Shown: positions 1-8,423 of the stretch, one piece after another | Position numbering within the stretch: the stretch's first letter is position 1 | How the letters are laid out: each line of letters opens with the position of its first letter | Source of the DNA: Clostridiales bacterium | GTDB lineage: Bacteria; Bacillota; Clostridia; Oscillospirales; Oscillospiraceae | DNA length: 30,803 bases | Direction: 5' to 3' | Assembly (NCBI GenBank): GCA_021203685.1 | Contig: JAJQAS010000101.1 | Coordinates: forward strand, 1 to 30,803 | Position numbers and translations under genes: made by a program | The notes under the pieces: model-generated | Database searches by the model: none | Told to the model about the DNA's origin: nothing | What the model saw: only the letters and a program-made list of their open reading frames with translations

Positions 1-35
1 CTTTGTTCGTTTCAAAAATGAAAGGATGATGCTTT

Positions 36-1061
36 ATGTCCACAAGCTGGAAACCCGTCACCGCCATCACCATGGGAGACCCCGCAGGCATTGGCCCGGA
101 GATTTGTGTCGACACCATGCTGAGCCCCGAAATCGCCGCCGTCTGCCGCCCCTTTGTCATCGGCTCCCAGGCCGTGATGGAAAAGGCCGCCGCCTGCAAG
201 GGCAAGACCCTCAAGTTCCACCCCATCAGCGATCCCTCCGAGGCCCTGTATGAGTTCGGGACCTGCGACATTCTGGAGACCGGCGACTACGACACCGACT
301 CCCTGGAGTGGGGCAAGGTGCAGAAGCTGGCCGGTCAGATGGCGGTGGACTTCATCTACAAGTCCATCGACCTGGGCCTCGCCGGGAAAATCGACGCCGT
401 CTCCACCGCTCCCATCAACAAGCAGGCCATCAAGCTGGTGGGCGTCAAGGAGCCGGGCCACACCGAGATGTACCAGGTGAAAACCAACAGCCGCTACGCC
501 CTGACCATGTTCTCCTGCCACAAGCTCCGGGTGTTCTTCGTCTCCCGCCATATGTCCCTCATCGACGCCTGCAAGTATGCCACCAAGGAAGTGGTGCTCC
601 AGGACGTTATCGACATCGACTACGAGCTGCGGAAGATCGGCATCGACAACCCCCTGATCGCTGTGGCCGCCCTGAACCCCCATGGCGGCGACAACGGCCT
701 GTTTGGCACCGAGGAGATCACCGAGCTGGCTCCCGCCGTCAAGGCCGCCCAGGAGCGGGGCATCAACTGCGTTGGTCCCTGCCCCGCCGATTCCGTGTTT
801 AACATCGGTAAGTCCGGCAAGTATGACGCCATCCTCTCCCTCTACCACGACCAGGGCCACATCGCCTGCAAGACGCTGGACTTCGAGAAGTCGGTCACCT
901 TGACCTTCGGCCTGCCCTTCATCCGCTCCTCCGTGGACCACGGCACCGCCTTCGACGTGGCCGGCAAGGGCGTCGCCCAGGGCAACTCCATGATCGAGTC
1001 CACCAAGGTCGTCTCCGAGTACGCCACACTCCAGCACAACAAGAACGCCGCAGAGAAGTAA
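36..1061 (+). CDS. pdxA2: PdxA2-like 4-phospho-threonate/erythronate dehydrogenase
   Basis: This is a 341-residue member of the PdxA family of metal-dependent, NAD-linked dehydrogenases. Visible family signatures are GDPAGIGPEI near residue 14, TAPINKQ at 124-130, GHTEM at 141, ALNPHGGDNGLFG at 212-224 and YHDQGH at 270-275. The three metal-binding histidines expected from PdxA fall at H172, H216 and H271. In the PdxA2 branch the enzyme oxidises and decarboxylates a 4-phosphorylated four-carbon acid to dihydroxyacetone phosphate, rather than making vitamin B6. The next gene is a DUF1537 kinase, the standard partner of PdxA2, which favours this catabolic role. The ATG at 36 follows AAAGGA with suitable spacing. 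The promoter lies outside the window. I am confident in the family; the exact stereoisomer used is unknown. Confidence 0.9.
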   Translation: MSTSWKPVTAITMGDPAGIGPEICVDTMLSPEIAAVCRPFVIGSQAVMEKAAACKGKTLKFHPISDPSEALYEFGTCDILETGDYDTDSLEWGKVQKLAGQMAVDFIYKSIDLGLAGKIDAVSTAPINKQAIKLVGVKEPGHTEMYQVKTNSRYALTMFSCHKLRVFFVSRHMSLIDACKYATKEVVLQDVIDIDYELRKIGIDNPLIAVAALNPHGGDNGLFGTEEITELAPAVKAAQERGINCVGPCPADSVFNIGKSGKYDAILSLYHDQGHIACKTLDFEKSVTLTFGLPFIRSSVDHGTAFDVAGKGVAQGNSMIESTKVVSEYATLQHNKNAAEK

Positions 1062-1108
1062 AAACACCGCAGACAACACAAATATAATAGAAAGTGAGGT
1101 TGAACACT

Positions 1109-2449
1109 ATGCCGAAAATCGGAGCAGTCGCGGACGACCTGACCGGCGCGACGACCACAGGCGTACTGCTGGCCCGTTCCAAGGCCAGGACCGCCGTGTT
1201 CTTCAACGAGCAGGCCGCCCTGAAGGCGGAAGGAATGGAGGAGCTGGACGCGGTCCTGATCTCCACCAGCAGCCGCCCGCTGCCCAGGGACGAGGCTTAT
1301 AAGGCCGTCGTCTCCGCCACGGAGGCGCTGAAAAAGATGGGCGTCCAGTATTTCAGCAAGCGCATCGACACCACCCTTCGGGGCGGCGTAGGCGTAGAGA
1401 TCGACGCCATGCTGGACACCATGGGAGACGACGCCATCGCCGTGGTCGTCCCGGCCATGCCCCAGTCCCGCCGGGTCGTGGTAGGGGGCTATTCCGTCAT
1501 CGACAGTGTGGCGCTGATCCGTACCCCCGTGGCCCAGGATGTGCGCACCCCCGTGAAGGAAAACTATGTGCCCAAGCTGCTGAAGCAGCAGACCCGCCGC
1601 CAGGTGGGACTGATCAAGCTGGACGCCGTACTGAAGGGCCCCCGAACCATCGCCAAGAAGCTGCTGTCCAAGCGGGAAAAGGGCTGTGAGGTCATCGTGG
1701 TGGACGCCATCAGCATCGAGGACGTTCAGGCCATCGCCCAGGCTTGTGTCCAGCTCCACTGGAATGTGCTGGCCGTTGATCCGGGCGCCTTTACCGCCAA
1801 GCTGGCCTACTGCCGGGGCCTGATCCAGGCGGAAGAGGCCAACATCCCCGAAGGCACCGTGGACGGACAGGGCAAGACCGTACTCATCACCGCCGGCAGT
1901 GCCTCCCCCGTCACCAAGCGCCAGATGGAAGTGCTCTGCGAGGACCCCCGGCACGTGCGCATCAGCATCGACCCCGTCCAGCTGATCGAAGGCGGCATGG
2001 CGGCAGAGGCCGAAGCCAGCCGGGCCGCCCAGCAAGTGCTGACCTTGCTGGAGCAGCAGCCCGCACCCAGGGCCATCCTGCTGGAGACCGCGCTCCACGG
2101 CATCCTGCTGAACCTGGACAAGGAGGACACGGACCGGGACTACTACGGCGGACAGTGCGCCGACATGATCAACGCCTACCTGGGCCAGATCGTCAAGACC
2201 GTCCTGGACGCCAAACGGGACCAGATCGCCGGGCTTTACTGCACTGGCGGCGACACCGAGGTCAATGTCTGCAACGCGCTGGACGTCCAGTGCCTGGAGG
2301 TGATGGACTACGTCATCGCTCAGGTGGACATCGGGCGGCTCACCGGCGCCTACGCCGGAATCCCCATCATCGGCAAGGGCGGACTGACCGGCACGGACAC
2401 CATCGTTCTCGACATCGTTGACCGCCTCTTCAAAGAAGCGGCTCGATAA
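1109..2449 (+). CDS. Four-carbon acid sugar kinase (DUF1537 / DtnK-OtnK family)
   Basis: This 446-residue protein matches the DUF1537 kinase family, which phosphorylates four-carbon acids such as D-threonate or D-erythronate with ATP. The N-terminal signature ADDLTGA at residues 8-14 is the substrate-domain hallmark. The C-terminal nucleotide-binding half carries LYCTGGDTEVNV and the glycine-rich PIIGKGGLTGTDT near the end. A GTG 15 bases upstream (1094) could extend the frame by five residues, but it forms part of the GTGAGG ribosome binding site, so I chose the ATG at 1109. It lies 47 bp after the PdxA2-like gene and 29 bp before the isomerase, so co-transcription is likely. Its product would be the substrate of the PdxA2-like enzyme. 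Substrate assignment is by context only. Confidence 0.88.
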   Translation: MPKIGAVADDLTGATTTGVLLARSKARTAVFFNEQAALKAEGMEELDAVLISTSSRPLPRDEAYKAVVSATEALKKMGVQYFSKRIDTTLRGGVGVEIDAMLDTMGDDAIAVVVPAMPQSRRVVVGGYSVIDSVALIRTPVAQDVRTPVKENYVPKLLKQQTRRQVGLIKLDAVLKGPRTIAKKLLSKREKGCEVIVVDAISIEDVQAIAQACVQLHWNVLAVDPGAFTAKLAYCRGLIQAEEANIPEGTVDGQGKTVLITAGSASPVTKRQMEVLCEDPRHVRISIDPVQLIEGGMAAEAEASRAAQQVLTLLEQQPAPRAILLETALHGILLNLDKEDTDRDYYGGQCADMINAYLGQIVKTVLDAKRDQIAGLYCTGGDTEVNVCNALDVQCLEVMDYVIAQVDIGRLTGAYAGIPIIGKGGLTGTDTIVLDIVDRLFKEAAR

Positions 2450-2478
2450 TAATTACAAAAAGAAGGAGGAGAGTATCT

Positions 2479-2916
2479 ATGAAAATCGCAATGGGCTGCG
2501 ACCCCAACGCGGAGGCGTTCAAGCAGGAAATGATCGCCTATGTGAAGGAGCTGGGCCACGAGGTCGTGGACTTTGGAAGCGACGACATCATCTATGCTCA
2601 CACGGCCTGCCGGGCGGCGGAAGCCGTCGCCGCCGGGGAGTGTGACCGGGGCATCCTGTTCTGTGGCACCGGCATCGGCGTGATGCTGGCCGCCAACAAG
2701 GTCAAAGGCGCCTATGCCGCCAACGTGAACAACGTCTATTCCGCCAAGCGGGCCTGCCTGAGCAACAACTGCAACATCATCACCCTGGGCAGCCAGGTGA
2801 CCGGCAATATGCTGGCCAAGGAACTGATCGCCGCCTATCTGGCCTGCACCTATGTCTACAACGAGCGTTCCGGTAAGAAAGTGGACGCCATTGTGGAGTA
2901 CGAACAGACCCACTGA
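2479..2916 (+). CDS. RpiB/LacAB-family sugar-phosphate isomerase
   Basis: This 145-residue protein has the normal length and fold signatures of RpiB/LacA/LacB isomerases, which interconvert aldose and ketose phosphates. The catalytic-cysteine loop FCGTGIGVMLAANK is present, with C62 in the CGTGIG motif. The usual N-terminal GSDHAG becomes GCDPNA. In the segment where ribose-5-phosphate isomerases have a ring-opening histidine followed by Asn (HN), this protein reads NNCNIITLG, so that histidine is missing. It is therefore probably not a housekeeping RpiB. Relatives in tetronate pathways (DerI/LerI) act on erythrulose 4-phosphate, which suits the operon, but that is inference. A strong AGGAGGAG precedes the ATG. 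Confidence 0.85.
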   Translation: MKIAMGCDPNAEAFKQEMIAYVKELGHEVVDFGSDDIIYAHTACRAAEAVAAGECDRGILFCGTGIGVMLAANKVKGAYAANVNNVYSAKRACLSNNCNIITLGSQVTGNMLAKELIAAYLACTYVYNERSGKKVDAIVEYEQTH

Positions 2917-2963
2917 GCAAGCTGAAACCAACCACATCTTAAAAGAAACGAGGTAAGTATTTC

Positions 2964-3986
2964 ATGTCCGACAACAAGGAAAAGAAAGAGCTGGATCTTG
3001 ACCTGCTCCAGAAGATGAAAAACATCCCCGGCGGCCTGGTTCTGATCCCCCTGATCATCGCCGTGGTCATCGCCACCGTCTGTCCCTCGGTCTATCAGAT
3101 CGGCGGTTATGTGACCGCCCTGTTCTATGACGGCAACTCCTGCATGATGGGCTTCTTCCTCATCGTGTGCGGCTCCGCCATCAACGTGCGCCAGGTGGGC
3201 CTGCCGCTGTACAAAGGCGTGGTCATGACCACCACCAAGCTGCTCCTGGGTGTTCTCCTGGGTCTGCTGGTGGCCAACCTCTTTGGTGACGCCGGTTTCC
3301 TGGGCCTGACCCCCTTCGTCATCATCGCCGCCATCACCAACTCCAACAGCTCCCTGTATATCTCCCTGTCCTCTCAGTTTGGTAACGCCTCCGACACCGG
3401 CGCCGTCTCCATCCTGTCTCTGAACGACGGCCCCTTCTTCACGCTGGTCGCTCTGGGCACCACCGGCCTGGCGGATATTCCCATCATGACCCTGATCGCC
3501 ACCCTGACTCCCCTGCTGATCGGCTTCATCTGGGGCAACCTGGACGCCGGTTTCCGCAAGACCTGCGCCACCGCCCAGCCCATCGTCACCTTCTTCATGA
3601 CCATCTCCATCGGCGCCAAGACCAGCGTCTCCACCATCATCTCCGCCGGTGCTTCCGGCATCATCCTGGGCCTGTTCTCCGCCGCCACCGGCATCCTGTT
3701 CTTCTTCATCGTCAACCTGCTGCTGCCGAAGAAGGAGCGCAACGCCATGGGCGCCGCCATCGGCACCACCGCTCTGAACTCCGCCCAGACCCCCGCCGCC
3801 GTGGCCGAGGCTGACCCCACCATGGAGCCTTATGTCGCTTCCGCCACCGCTCAGTGTGCCACCGCTTCCGTTATCACCCTGTTCCTCTGCCCCTTCATCG
3901 TCACCTTCTTCGACAACTTCATGCGTAAGCACAGAAAGGGCATCTACTCCGCCGAAGGTTGGGCTGCCGACAAGGTCGCTCAGTAA
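2964..3986 (+). CDS. kdgT: KdgT-family 2-keto-3-deoxygluconate-type permease
   Basis: This 340-residue integral membrane protein has about ten hydrophobic helices and resembles the KdgT permease family, proton-coupled uptake systems for 2-keto-3-deoxygluconate. Family-like segments include IPGGLVLIPLIIAVVI near the N-terminus, ITNSNSSLYISL around residue 130, LNDGPFFTL around 155, and ALNSAQTPAAVAEADP near 275. A charged N-terminal tail (DNKEKKELDLDLLQKMK) precedes the first helix. It follows the isomerase by 47 bp behind an ACGAGGT ribosome binding site. In this operon it most plausibly brings in the sugar acid that the kinase and dehydrogenase consume, so the real substrate may be a four-carbon acid rather than KDG. 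Confidence 0.85.
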   Translation: MSDNKEKKELDLDLLQKMKNIPGGLVLIPLIIAVVIATVCPSVYQIGGYVTALFYDGNSCMMGFFLIVCGSAINVRQVGLPLYKGVVMTTTKLLLGVLLGLLVANLFGDAGFLGLTPFVIIAAITNSNSSLYISLSSQFGNASDTGAVSILSLNDGPFFTLVALGTTGLADIPIMTLIATLTPLLIGFIWGNLDAGFRKTCATAQPIVTFFMTISIGAKTSVSTIISAGASGIILGLFSAATGILFFFIVNLLLPKKERNAMGAAIGTTALNSAQTPAAVAEADPTMEPYVASATAQCATASVITLFLCPFIVTFFDNFMRKHRKGIYSAEGWAADKVAQ

Positions 3987-4019
3987 GCGCAGTATTCCCC
4001 ATTACCCCATCCCAGGCAA

Positions 4020-4049
4020 GCTCCGGCAGGTCCAAGGGCCTGCCGGAGC
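4020..4049 (+). terminator. GC-rich hairpin between permease and YcxB-like gene
   Basis: An 11-bp perfect stem (GCTCCGGCAGG paired with CCTGCCGGAGC) encloses an 8-base loop 33 bp after the permease stop. No T-run follows on the + strand, so it may be an mRNA-processing or 3'-stabilising hairpin or a weak terminator rather than a classical intrinsic terminator. Confidence 0.5.
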
Positions 4050-4114
4050 ATAGGACAAAAAATTGCCGTTATTTCCACCAAATGCACCGCGCCCGCGGAG
4101 AAAGGAACGCTATC

Positions 4115-4696
4115 ATGAACCAGGAATCCAATGCTTACACCGCCGCCACCGACAACACGCAGTCTCAGCCCACAGCCCCTGTGTCTCCTGCCCGGGCGGA
4201 GCTGGATGTGCGTATGAATGCGAAGTATATCTACGATATGCTGCTCTATCATATGTACTCCACACTGGGCGGATTCCTGATCAATATGGTAGGTCTGACC
4301 ATCATCATTATGGGCGGTATGCGGCTTTACTTTGGCCAGGCCACGCTGCTGAGCGCCGCGGCCTACTGCGCCTTTGGCGTCCTGTTGCTGGCGGCCACCC
4401 CTGCCAGCCTGAAAATGCGGGCCAACAACACCATGAAGCTGAACAAGTACCAGGACACCCTCCACTACGGCTTCGACAACAGCGGCATTGACGAGACCAT
4501 CGAGGGCGGAACCAACCACTACGGCTGGAACCAGGTGGAAAAAGCGGTCAGCACCCCCAAGACTATCTCCTTCTACATGGAGGGCAACGACAGCGTGCTG
4601 GTATTCCCCAAGGAGTGCTTCGACAACGAGACCTTCCAGTCCGCCATGTGGTATCTCAGCCACAATGTGGTGATGGGCAAAATTTATATCCACTGA
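4115..4696 (+). CDS. YcxB-like small membrane protein
   Basis: This 193-residue protein has a polar, Thr/Ser/Pro-rich N-terminus of about 40 residues, two adjacent hydrophobic helices (FLINMVGLTIIIMGGMRLYF, then a second ending LLLAATPASL), and a C-terminal soluble part. The C-terminal part has the layout of the YcxB-like domain: an LHYGFDNSGI strand, WNQVEKAV, FYMEGNDSVLVFPK, then a short end. The function of this family is not established. The frame is open further upstream, but the ATG at 4115 follows GAGAAAGGA at good spacing and begins the plausible protein. It sits inside the sugar-acid operon between permease and triosephosphate isomerase, 128 bp after the permease, so it may be independently controlled. 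Confidence 0.65.
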   Translation: MNQESNAYTAATDNTQSQPTAPVSPARAELDVRMNAKYIYDMLLYHMYSTLGGFLINMVGLTIIIMGGMRLYFGQATLLSAAAYCAFGVLLLAATPASLKMRANNTMKLNKYQDTLHYGFDNSGIDETIEGGTNHYGWNQVEKAVSTPKTISFYMEGNDSVLVFPKECFDNETFQSAMWYLSHNVVMGKIYIH

Positions 4697-4823
4697 TGAG
4701 CGCTTTTCGCTGCTGGCCGTTGGCTGTCAGTCTAAAGCAAACAACGCAAAAGGAAACTGAGAGCGAAACCACCCGTTTGTAAAGCAACGGAAACGATAAG
4801 CGCAGCATAACAGGAGCAACATT

Positions 4824-5531
4824 ATGGAAACTGTGAAAACCCCATTTCTCTTTGTGAATCCCAAGTCCTATCTTTACGGCCAGAGAAGCCTGACATTGGC
4901 TCAGGCTGCGGATCGGCTCGCGCAGGAGACCGGCGCACAAATCTTCTTCACCTGTCCCTATGCGGATCTGCGCCTGATTGCGGAACATACGCAGCATATC
5001 ATCGTCACCGCACAAAATATGGACCCGCTTACCCCCGGACGCGGAATGGGGGCAATTCTGCCGGAATCGCTGGCGGAGGCTGGCGCGAAAGCTGTGGTGC
5101 TCAACCATGCGGAAAATCAGAAAACGGTGGCGGAGCTTTACGCCTGCATCCGCCGGGCCAGGGAACTGGGTCTCATCACCATTGTCTGCGCAGACTCTGT
5201 TACAGAGGCCAAAGCGGTCGCTGAGCTGGGCGTGGACGTCATTTTGGCGGAACCCACTGAACTGATCGGGACCGGCACCACAGCTGACGACGACTACACG
5301 ATACAGGCCACACGCGCCATCAAGGCGGTAGACCCGGATGTTAAAGTGATGATCGCCTCCGGTATTACCACAGCGGAGGACTGCTATAAAGTCGTCTATC
5401 TGGGCGCAGACGGCACCGGTTCCACTTCCGGCATCGTCAAGGCGCCCGATCCCGCCCTCCGGGTAAAAGAAATGGTTCATGCCATTTTGCAGGCCATGGA
5501 GGATCGGAACGCAGACAGGACGTGCAGATAG
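4824..5531 (+). CDS. tpiA: Divergent (archaeal-type) triosephosphate isomerase
   Basis: This 235-residue (beta/alpha)8 protein is shorter than the usual ~250-residue bacterial triosephosphate isomerase and resembles the archaeal type. Catalytic residues are recognisable: N12 and K14 in VNPKSY, H95 in LNHAENQ (bacterial enzymes have GHSERR), and the base E143 in LAEPTELIGTG. The phosphate loops appear as SGIT and GADGTGSTSGI near the C-terminus. It would interconvert DHAP and glyceraldehyde 3-phosphate, which fits as the last step of the operon because PdxA2-type enzymes release DHAP. AGGAGC precedes the ATG. It is probably a second, pathway-specific copy, with the housekeeping gene elsewhere; that is inference. 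Confidence 0.85.
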   Translation: METVKTPFLFVNPKSYLYGQRSLTLAQAADRLAQETGAQIFFTCPYADLRLIAEHTQHIIVTAQNMDPLTPGRGMGAILPESLAEAGAKAVVLNHAENQKTVAELYACIRRARELGLITIVCADSVTEAKAVAELGVDVILAEPTELIGTGTTADDDYTIQATRAIKAVDPDVKVMIASGITTAEDCYKVVYLGADGTGSTSGIVKAPDPALRVKEMVHAILQAMEDRNADRTCR

Positions 5532-5611
5532 CATACAAAAAGCGCAGGGTCAGGACTGCCCGGTGAATGCCGCAGCTGGAGCCGCCTGCTTCTATTGGCA
5601 TCCTCTCAAAT

Positions 5612-5661
5612 ATACGCCCACATTGACGGTATAGCTCCCGTCGGTGTGGGCGTATGTTTTT
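5612..5661 (+). terminator. Intrinsic terminator between convergent operons
   Basis: The outer stem ATACGCCCACA/TGTGGGCGTAT and an inner GACGG/CCGTC stem are followed on the + strand by GTTTTTG. It lies 80 bp after the triosephosphate isomerase stop and 43 bp before the end of the convergent BspA-like gene, so it may stop transcription from both sides. Confidence 0.75.
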
Positions 5662-5703
5662 GACGCGTGCTGGCAGATGACGTCCTCCAGCTCAGGCTTG
5701 GTG

Positions 5704-7350
5704 TTATTCCCATTGGGTGCCGGTGTACATATCTGTGGTGGCCGCATTGGATGTGTCCAGCCAGGAGGGGTCGAAGTCGGTCAGGGCGGAGCAATCAGAA
5801 AACATCCAAGCCATATCCGTCACGTTAGAGGTATCCCAGCCGGACACATCCAGCGAGGTCAAGGAGGAGCAGTCCTCAAACATCCAGCGCATATGTGTCA
5901 CTTTGGAGGTGTCGAAGCCGGATACATCCAGCGAGGTCAGGGCGGAGCAGTTATAGAACATATTATACATATTCGTCACTTTGGAGGTGTCGAAGCCAGA
6001 CAAGTCCAGCGAGGTCAGGGCGGAGCAGTCATAAAACATCCCATTCATATTCGTCACGCTGGAGGTGTCGAAGTCAGACAAGTCCAGCGAGGTCAGGGCG
6101 GAGCAGTCCTCAAACATCCAACTCATATCCGCCACGTTGGAGGTGTCAAAGTTTCCGTCAAAGTGAATGGATGTCACATTCTCATACTCAAAGAACAAGT
6201 CCTCGCAGTCGCTGCCGCCTACCACGCCGCCTTCCCCCGCGATGTACTGCACTGTCCCTTCTGTCCAGCACAAAACGCTGCCATCCCCGGCTTCGGAGAG
6301 GTCGGCGGCGTCCTCCGGTGCGTCCGCCAGGGTGTCCAGGAAGTAAATCTCCGTGATATCCGTTGTCAGCGTGCTCCCGTCCAGGGAGGTGTAGTTGAAA
6401 ACATAGTAGCCATCCTCGTCCGTTGGCACATCGCCGTTTTCATCCGTTATCAGCGCGGGACGCACACCGGAACGCAGAACGCCACTGCCTGTTGTGACCT
6501 CTTCCGCAGTCGCCTCGTCCTCTGCTGTGGTCGTGCTGACGCTGACGGTGGTGCCGCTGGCCTGAGACATACAGTCGGCGGCGGCGGTTTTGACGGCGTT
6601 GCTGGTGACGGTCGCGCCGGAAACGCCGTCCACGTCGGCGGACTGGGCCTCCAGAATGGCGGCGGCCATGTCCCCACCGATGGCCCCGCCGATGCTCTCC
6701 GTCTCACCGGAAACGTTGATCTCTACGGCGGTGATGCTGTTCTCATCGAAGGTCATGGTGACATAGACGTCGCTGGCAATGCCTTCCGCGCTGCCCTCGT
6801 AGGTGCCGGGGGTGTAGAGGGCGGAACTGGCGGTGCTGTTGTTGATCGTGGCTGTGTCGTCCTCCGCCGTGGCTGCGCTGCCGCTTCCGGCGAACCAGAC
6901 CAGACAGAAGAGCAACCCCGCCGCCGCCACGGCGCCCCCAATGATGGGCAGCAGCGGCTTCCGCTTTTTTGTGCTTTCCCCGGCCTGCCGCTGTGCCGCT
7001 TCCTGCCGCGGTGTTTCGGCTGAGGGCTGCTGCGATTTCCGCATCAGCTGTTCAAAAGCCTGGTCTCTTTCCAGGCGCTTCTGCCGTTCCCGTTCCTGCT
7101 CCTCGTCCGGCTGCGCTGCCTTTGCGCGCTGCTGTTCCGCGGCCTGCCGGTGCTGCTGCTCTTCCTGCATCCGCTGCAATTTCGCTTCCAGGGCCTGCTT
7201 TTCCGCCAGGAGCTGCTGCATCTCCGCATCAAAATCGGTCTGGCCGGGGCAGGTGACGCTCCGGGGCAGCGGCATCAGGGTGGGGTAGGCCAGGTAGTTG
7301 ACGCTCTCGTCCGCGCCGGAGCCTGTTGTCGTTTTCTCGGTTTCCATCAT
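5704..7350 (-). CDS. FMN_bind-BspA leucine-rich-repeat membrane protein
   Basis: This is a 548-residue mosaic protein. Residues 1-130 are a cytoplasmic part with an NYLAYPTLMPLP motif at 18-29 and a Glu/Gln/Arg-rich coiled coil at about 41-105. KKRKPLL then leads into one membrane helix at 132-154, so the rest should be outside the cell. Residues 181-262 match an FMN_bind domain, with DGVSGATVTS at 241-250 fitting the site where ApbE attaches FMN covalently. Residues 334-398 form a linker shared with the next gene. Residues 401-545 are about six 24-residue BspA/DUF285-type repeats (FDTSNV.M..MF.DCSALTSLDL). The start follows GAGAGG; a second ATG is immediately adjacent. The role may be surface redox or adhesion. 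ApbE is not in this window. Confidence 0.85.
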   Translation of the reverse strand: MMETEKTTTGSGADESVNYLAYPTLMPLPRSVTCPGQTDFDAEMQQLLAEKQALEAKLQRMQEEQQHRQAAEQQRAKAAQPDEEQERERQKRLERDQAFEQLMRKSQQPSAETPRQEAAQRQAGESTKKRKPLLPIIGGAVAAAGLLFCLVWFAGSGSAATAEDDTATINNSTASSALYTPGTYEGSAEGIASDVYVTMTFDENSITAVEINVSGETESIGGAIGGDMAAAILEAQSADVDGVSGATVTSNAVKTAAADCMSQASGTTVSVSTTTAEDEATAEEVTTGSGVLRSGVRPALITDENGDVPTDEDGYYVFNYTSLDGSTLTTDITEIYFLDTLADAPEDAADLSEAGDGSVLCWTEGTVQYIAGEGGVVGGSDCEDLFFEYENVTSIHFDGNFDTSNVADMSWMFEDCSALTSLDLSDFDTSSVTNMNGMFYDCSALTSLDLSGFDTSKVTNMYNMFYNCSALTSLDVSGFDTSKVTHMRWMFEDCSSLTSLDVSGWDTSNVTDMAWMFSDCSALTDFDPSWLDTSNAATTDMYTGTQWE

Positions 7351-7419
7351 GGATACCTCTCTTTCTTTGTTGTTGTCTGGGGAATGGCTTTTTCGTGGGG
7401 CAGCCGCAAAATCAGCCGG

Positions 7420-8337
7420 TCACTTCACACTCGTGCCCATGTACATCAGGGTTGTATCCGCGTTGGAGGTGTCCAGCCAGCCTGTGTCAAAGTCGGTCAG
7501 GGCAAAGCAGAACCAAAACATACATCCCATATCGGTCACGCTGGAGGTGTCCCAGCCGGACAGGTTCAGCGACTCCAGCGCGGTGCAGAAGCCGAACATC
7601 CATTGCATAGTCGTCACGCTGGAGGTGTTCCACTTCGACAGGTTCAACGACGTCAGCGCAGAACAATTGAAAAACAGATAACTCATGTCCGTCACGTTGG
7701 CGGTATCCCAGCCGGACAGATCCAGGGATTCCAGAAGGGTGCAGTTGTAGAACAGTCCGCCCATGTCGGTCACGTTGGCGGTGTCCCAGCCGGACAGATC
7801 CAGCGATTCCAGGGCGTAACAGTTGTAGAACATCTCGCTCATATCGGTTACGTTGGCGGTGTCGAAGCAGTCGTTGAACTGGATGGAGGTCAAATTCTCA
7901 TATCCCGCGAACAGTTCTTCACAGGAAACGCCGCCCGTCACGCCGTTCCTGCCGGCGATATACTGGGTGGTCCCCTTGGTCCAGCACAGGACGCTGCCGT
8001 CCCCTTCCTTGGAGAGGTCCGCCGCGTTCTCCGGCGCTTCCGCCAGGGAACTCACAAAATAGACTGTGGTGATGTCCTCCTTGGCCGTGACGCCGTCCAG
8101 CGAACGCTCGCTGTTGGCGTTTCCCACGTCGCCCAGGACGCTGCTTCTTCCCCCCAGCCAGAAAGCCAGCGCCAACACCGCCACAGCGACTACAGCGATG
8201 ACCACCAGTGCGCCCCGCAGGAGGACTGCCCACTTTGAGCGGCGGTGTTTGCCCTTCTTCCCAGTGTGTGGCTGTTCCGACGCTGTCGGCCGGGTCGCGT
8301 TGTTGTAGGACGTGGTTTTTTTCTGATTTTTGAACAT
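7420..8337 (-). CDS. BspA-like leucine-rich-repeat membrane protein
   Basis: This 305-residue protein has a basic cytoplasmic tail of about 35 residues, one membrane helix at about 36-62, and an outside part. Residues 90-155 form a domain very similar to residues 334-398 of the neighbouring FMN_bind-BspA protein; both contain GDGSVLCWT and QYIAG. Residues 157-302 are about six 24-residue BspA/DUF285 repeats of the form FDTANVTDMSEMFYNC. The shared linker plus repeats show that the two genes arose by duplication, with this copy lacking the FMN_bind domain and coiled coil. It has a clear GAGAGGAA site before the ATG and lies 69 bp upstream of the other gene on the same strand. A surface or adhesion role is typical for the family; nothing here shows the ligand. 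Confidence 0.85.
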   Translation of the reverse strand: MFKNQKKTTSYNNATRPTASEQPHTGKKGKHRRSKWAVLLRGALVVIAVVAVAVLALAFWLGGRSSVLGDVGNANSERSLDGVTAKEDITTVYFVSSLAEAPENAADLSKEGDGSVLCWTKGTTQYIAGRNGVTGGVSCEELFAGYENLTSIQFNDCFDTANVTDMSEMFYNCYALESLDLSGWDTANVTDMGGLFYNCTLLESLDLSGWDTANVTDMSYLFFNCSALTSLNLSKWNTSSVTTMQWMFGFCTALESLNLSGWDTSSVTDMGCMFWFCFALTDFDTGWLDTSNADTTLMYMGTSVK

Positions 8338-8423
8338 GGTGATTCCTCTCTTTCTTTTTTTCGTTCGGTCAGTGTTCGGTCTGTGCTTTCGATGTACTTG
8401 TTTGGAAACGCGAAGCGGGTTTG

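Noticed and set aside
1094..1108. GTG start five codons upstream for the DUF1537 kinase
   Set aside because: The GTGAGG is the ribosome binding site for the ATG at 1109.
842..2098. Long open frame on the - strand opposite the kinase and dehydrogenase genes
   Set aside because: It is antisense to two clear enzymes, is rich in Gly/His/Asp/Leu in a way typical of GC-rich shadow frames, and lacks a ribosome binding site.
2856..3932. 358-codon - strand frame opposite the permease
   Set aside because: It is almost entirely Gly/Asp/Gln/His, the mirror of a hydrophobic membrane protein, with no family resemblance.
5644..7023. 459-codon + strand frame opposite the FMN_bind-BspA gene
   Set aside because: Its apparent repeats are the mirror of the BspA repeats on the other strand.
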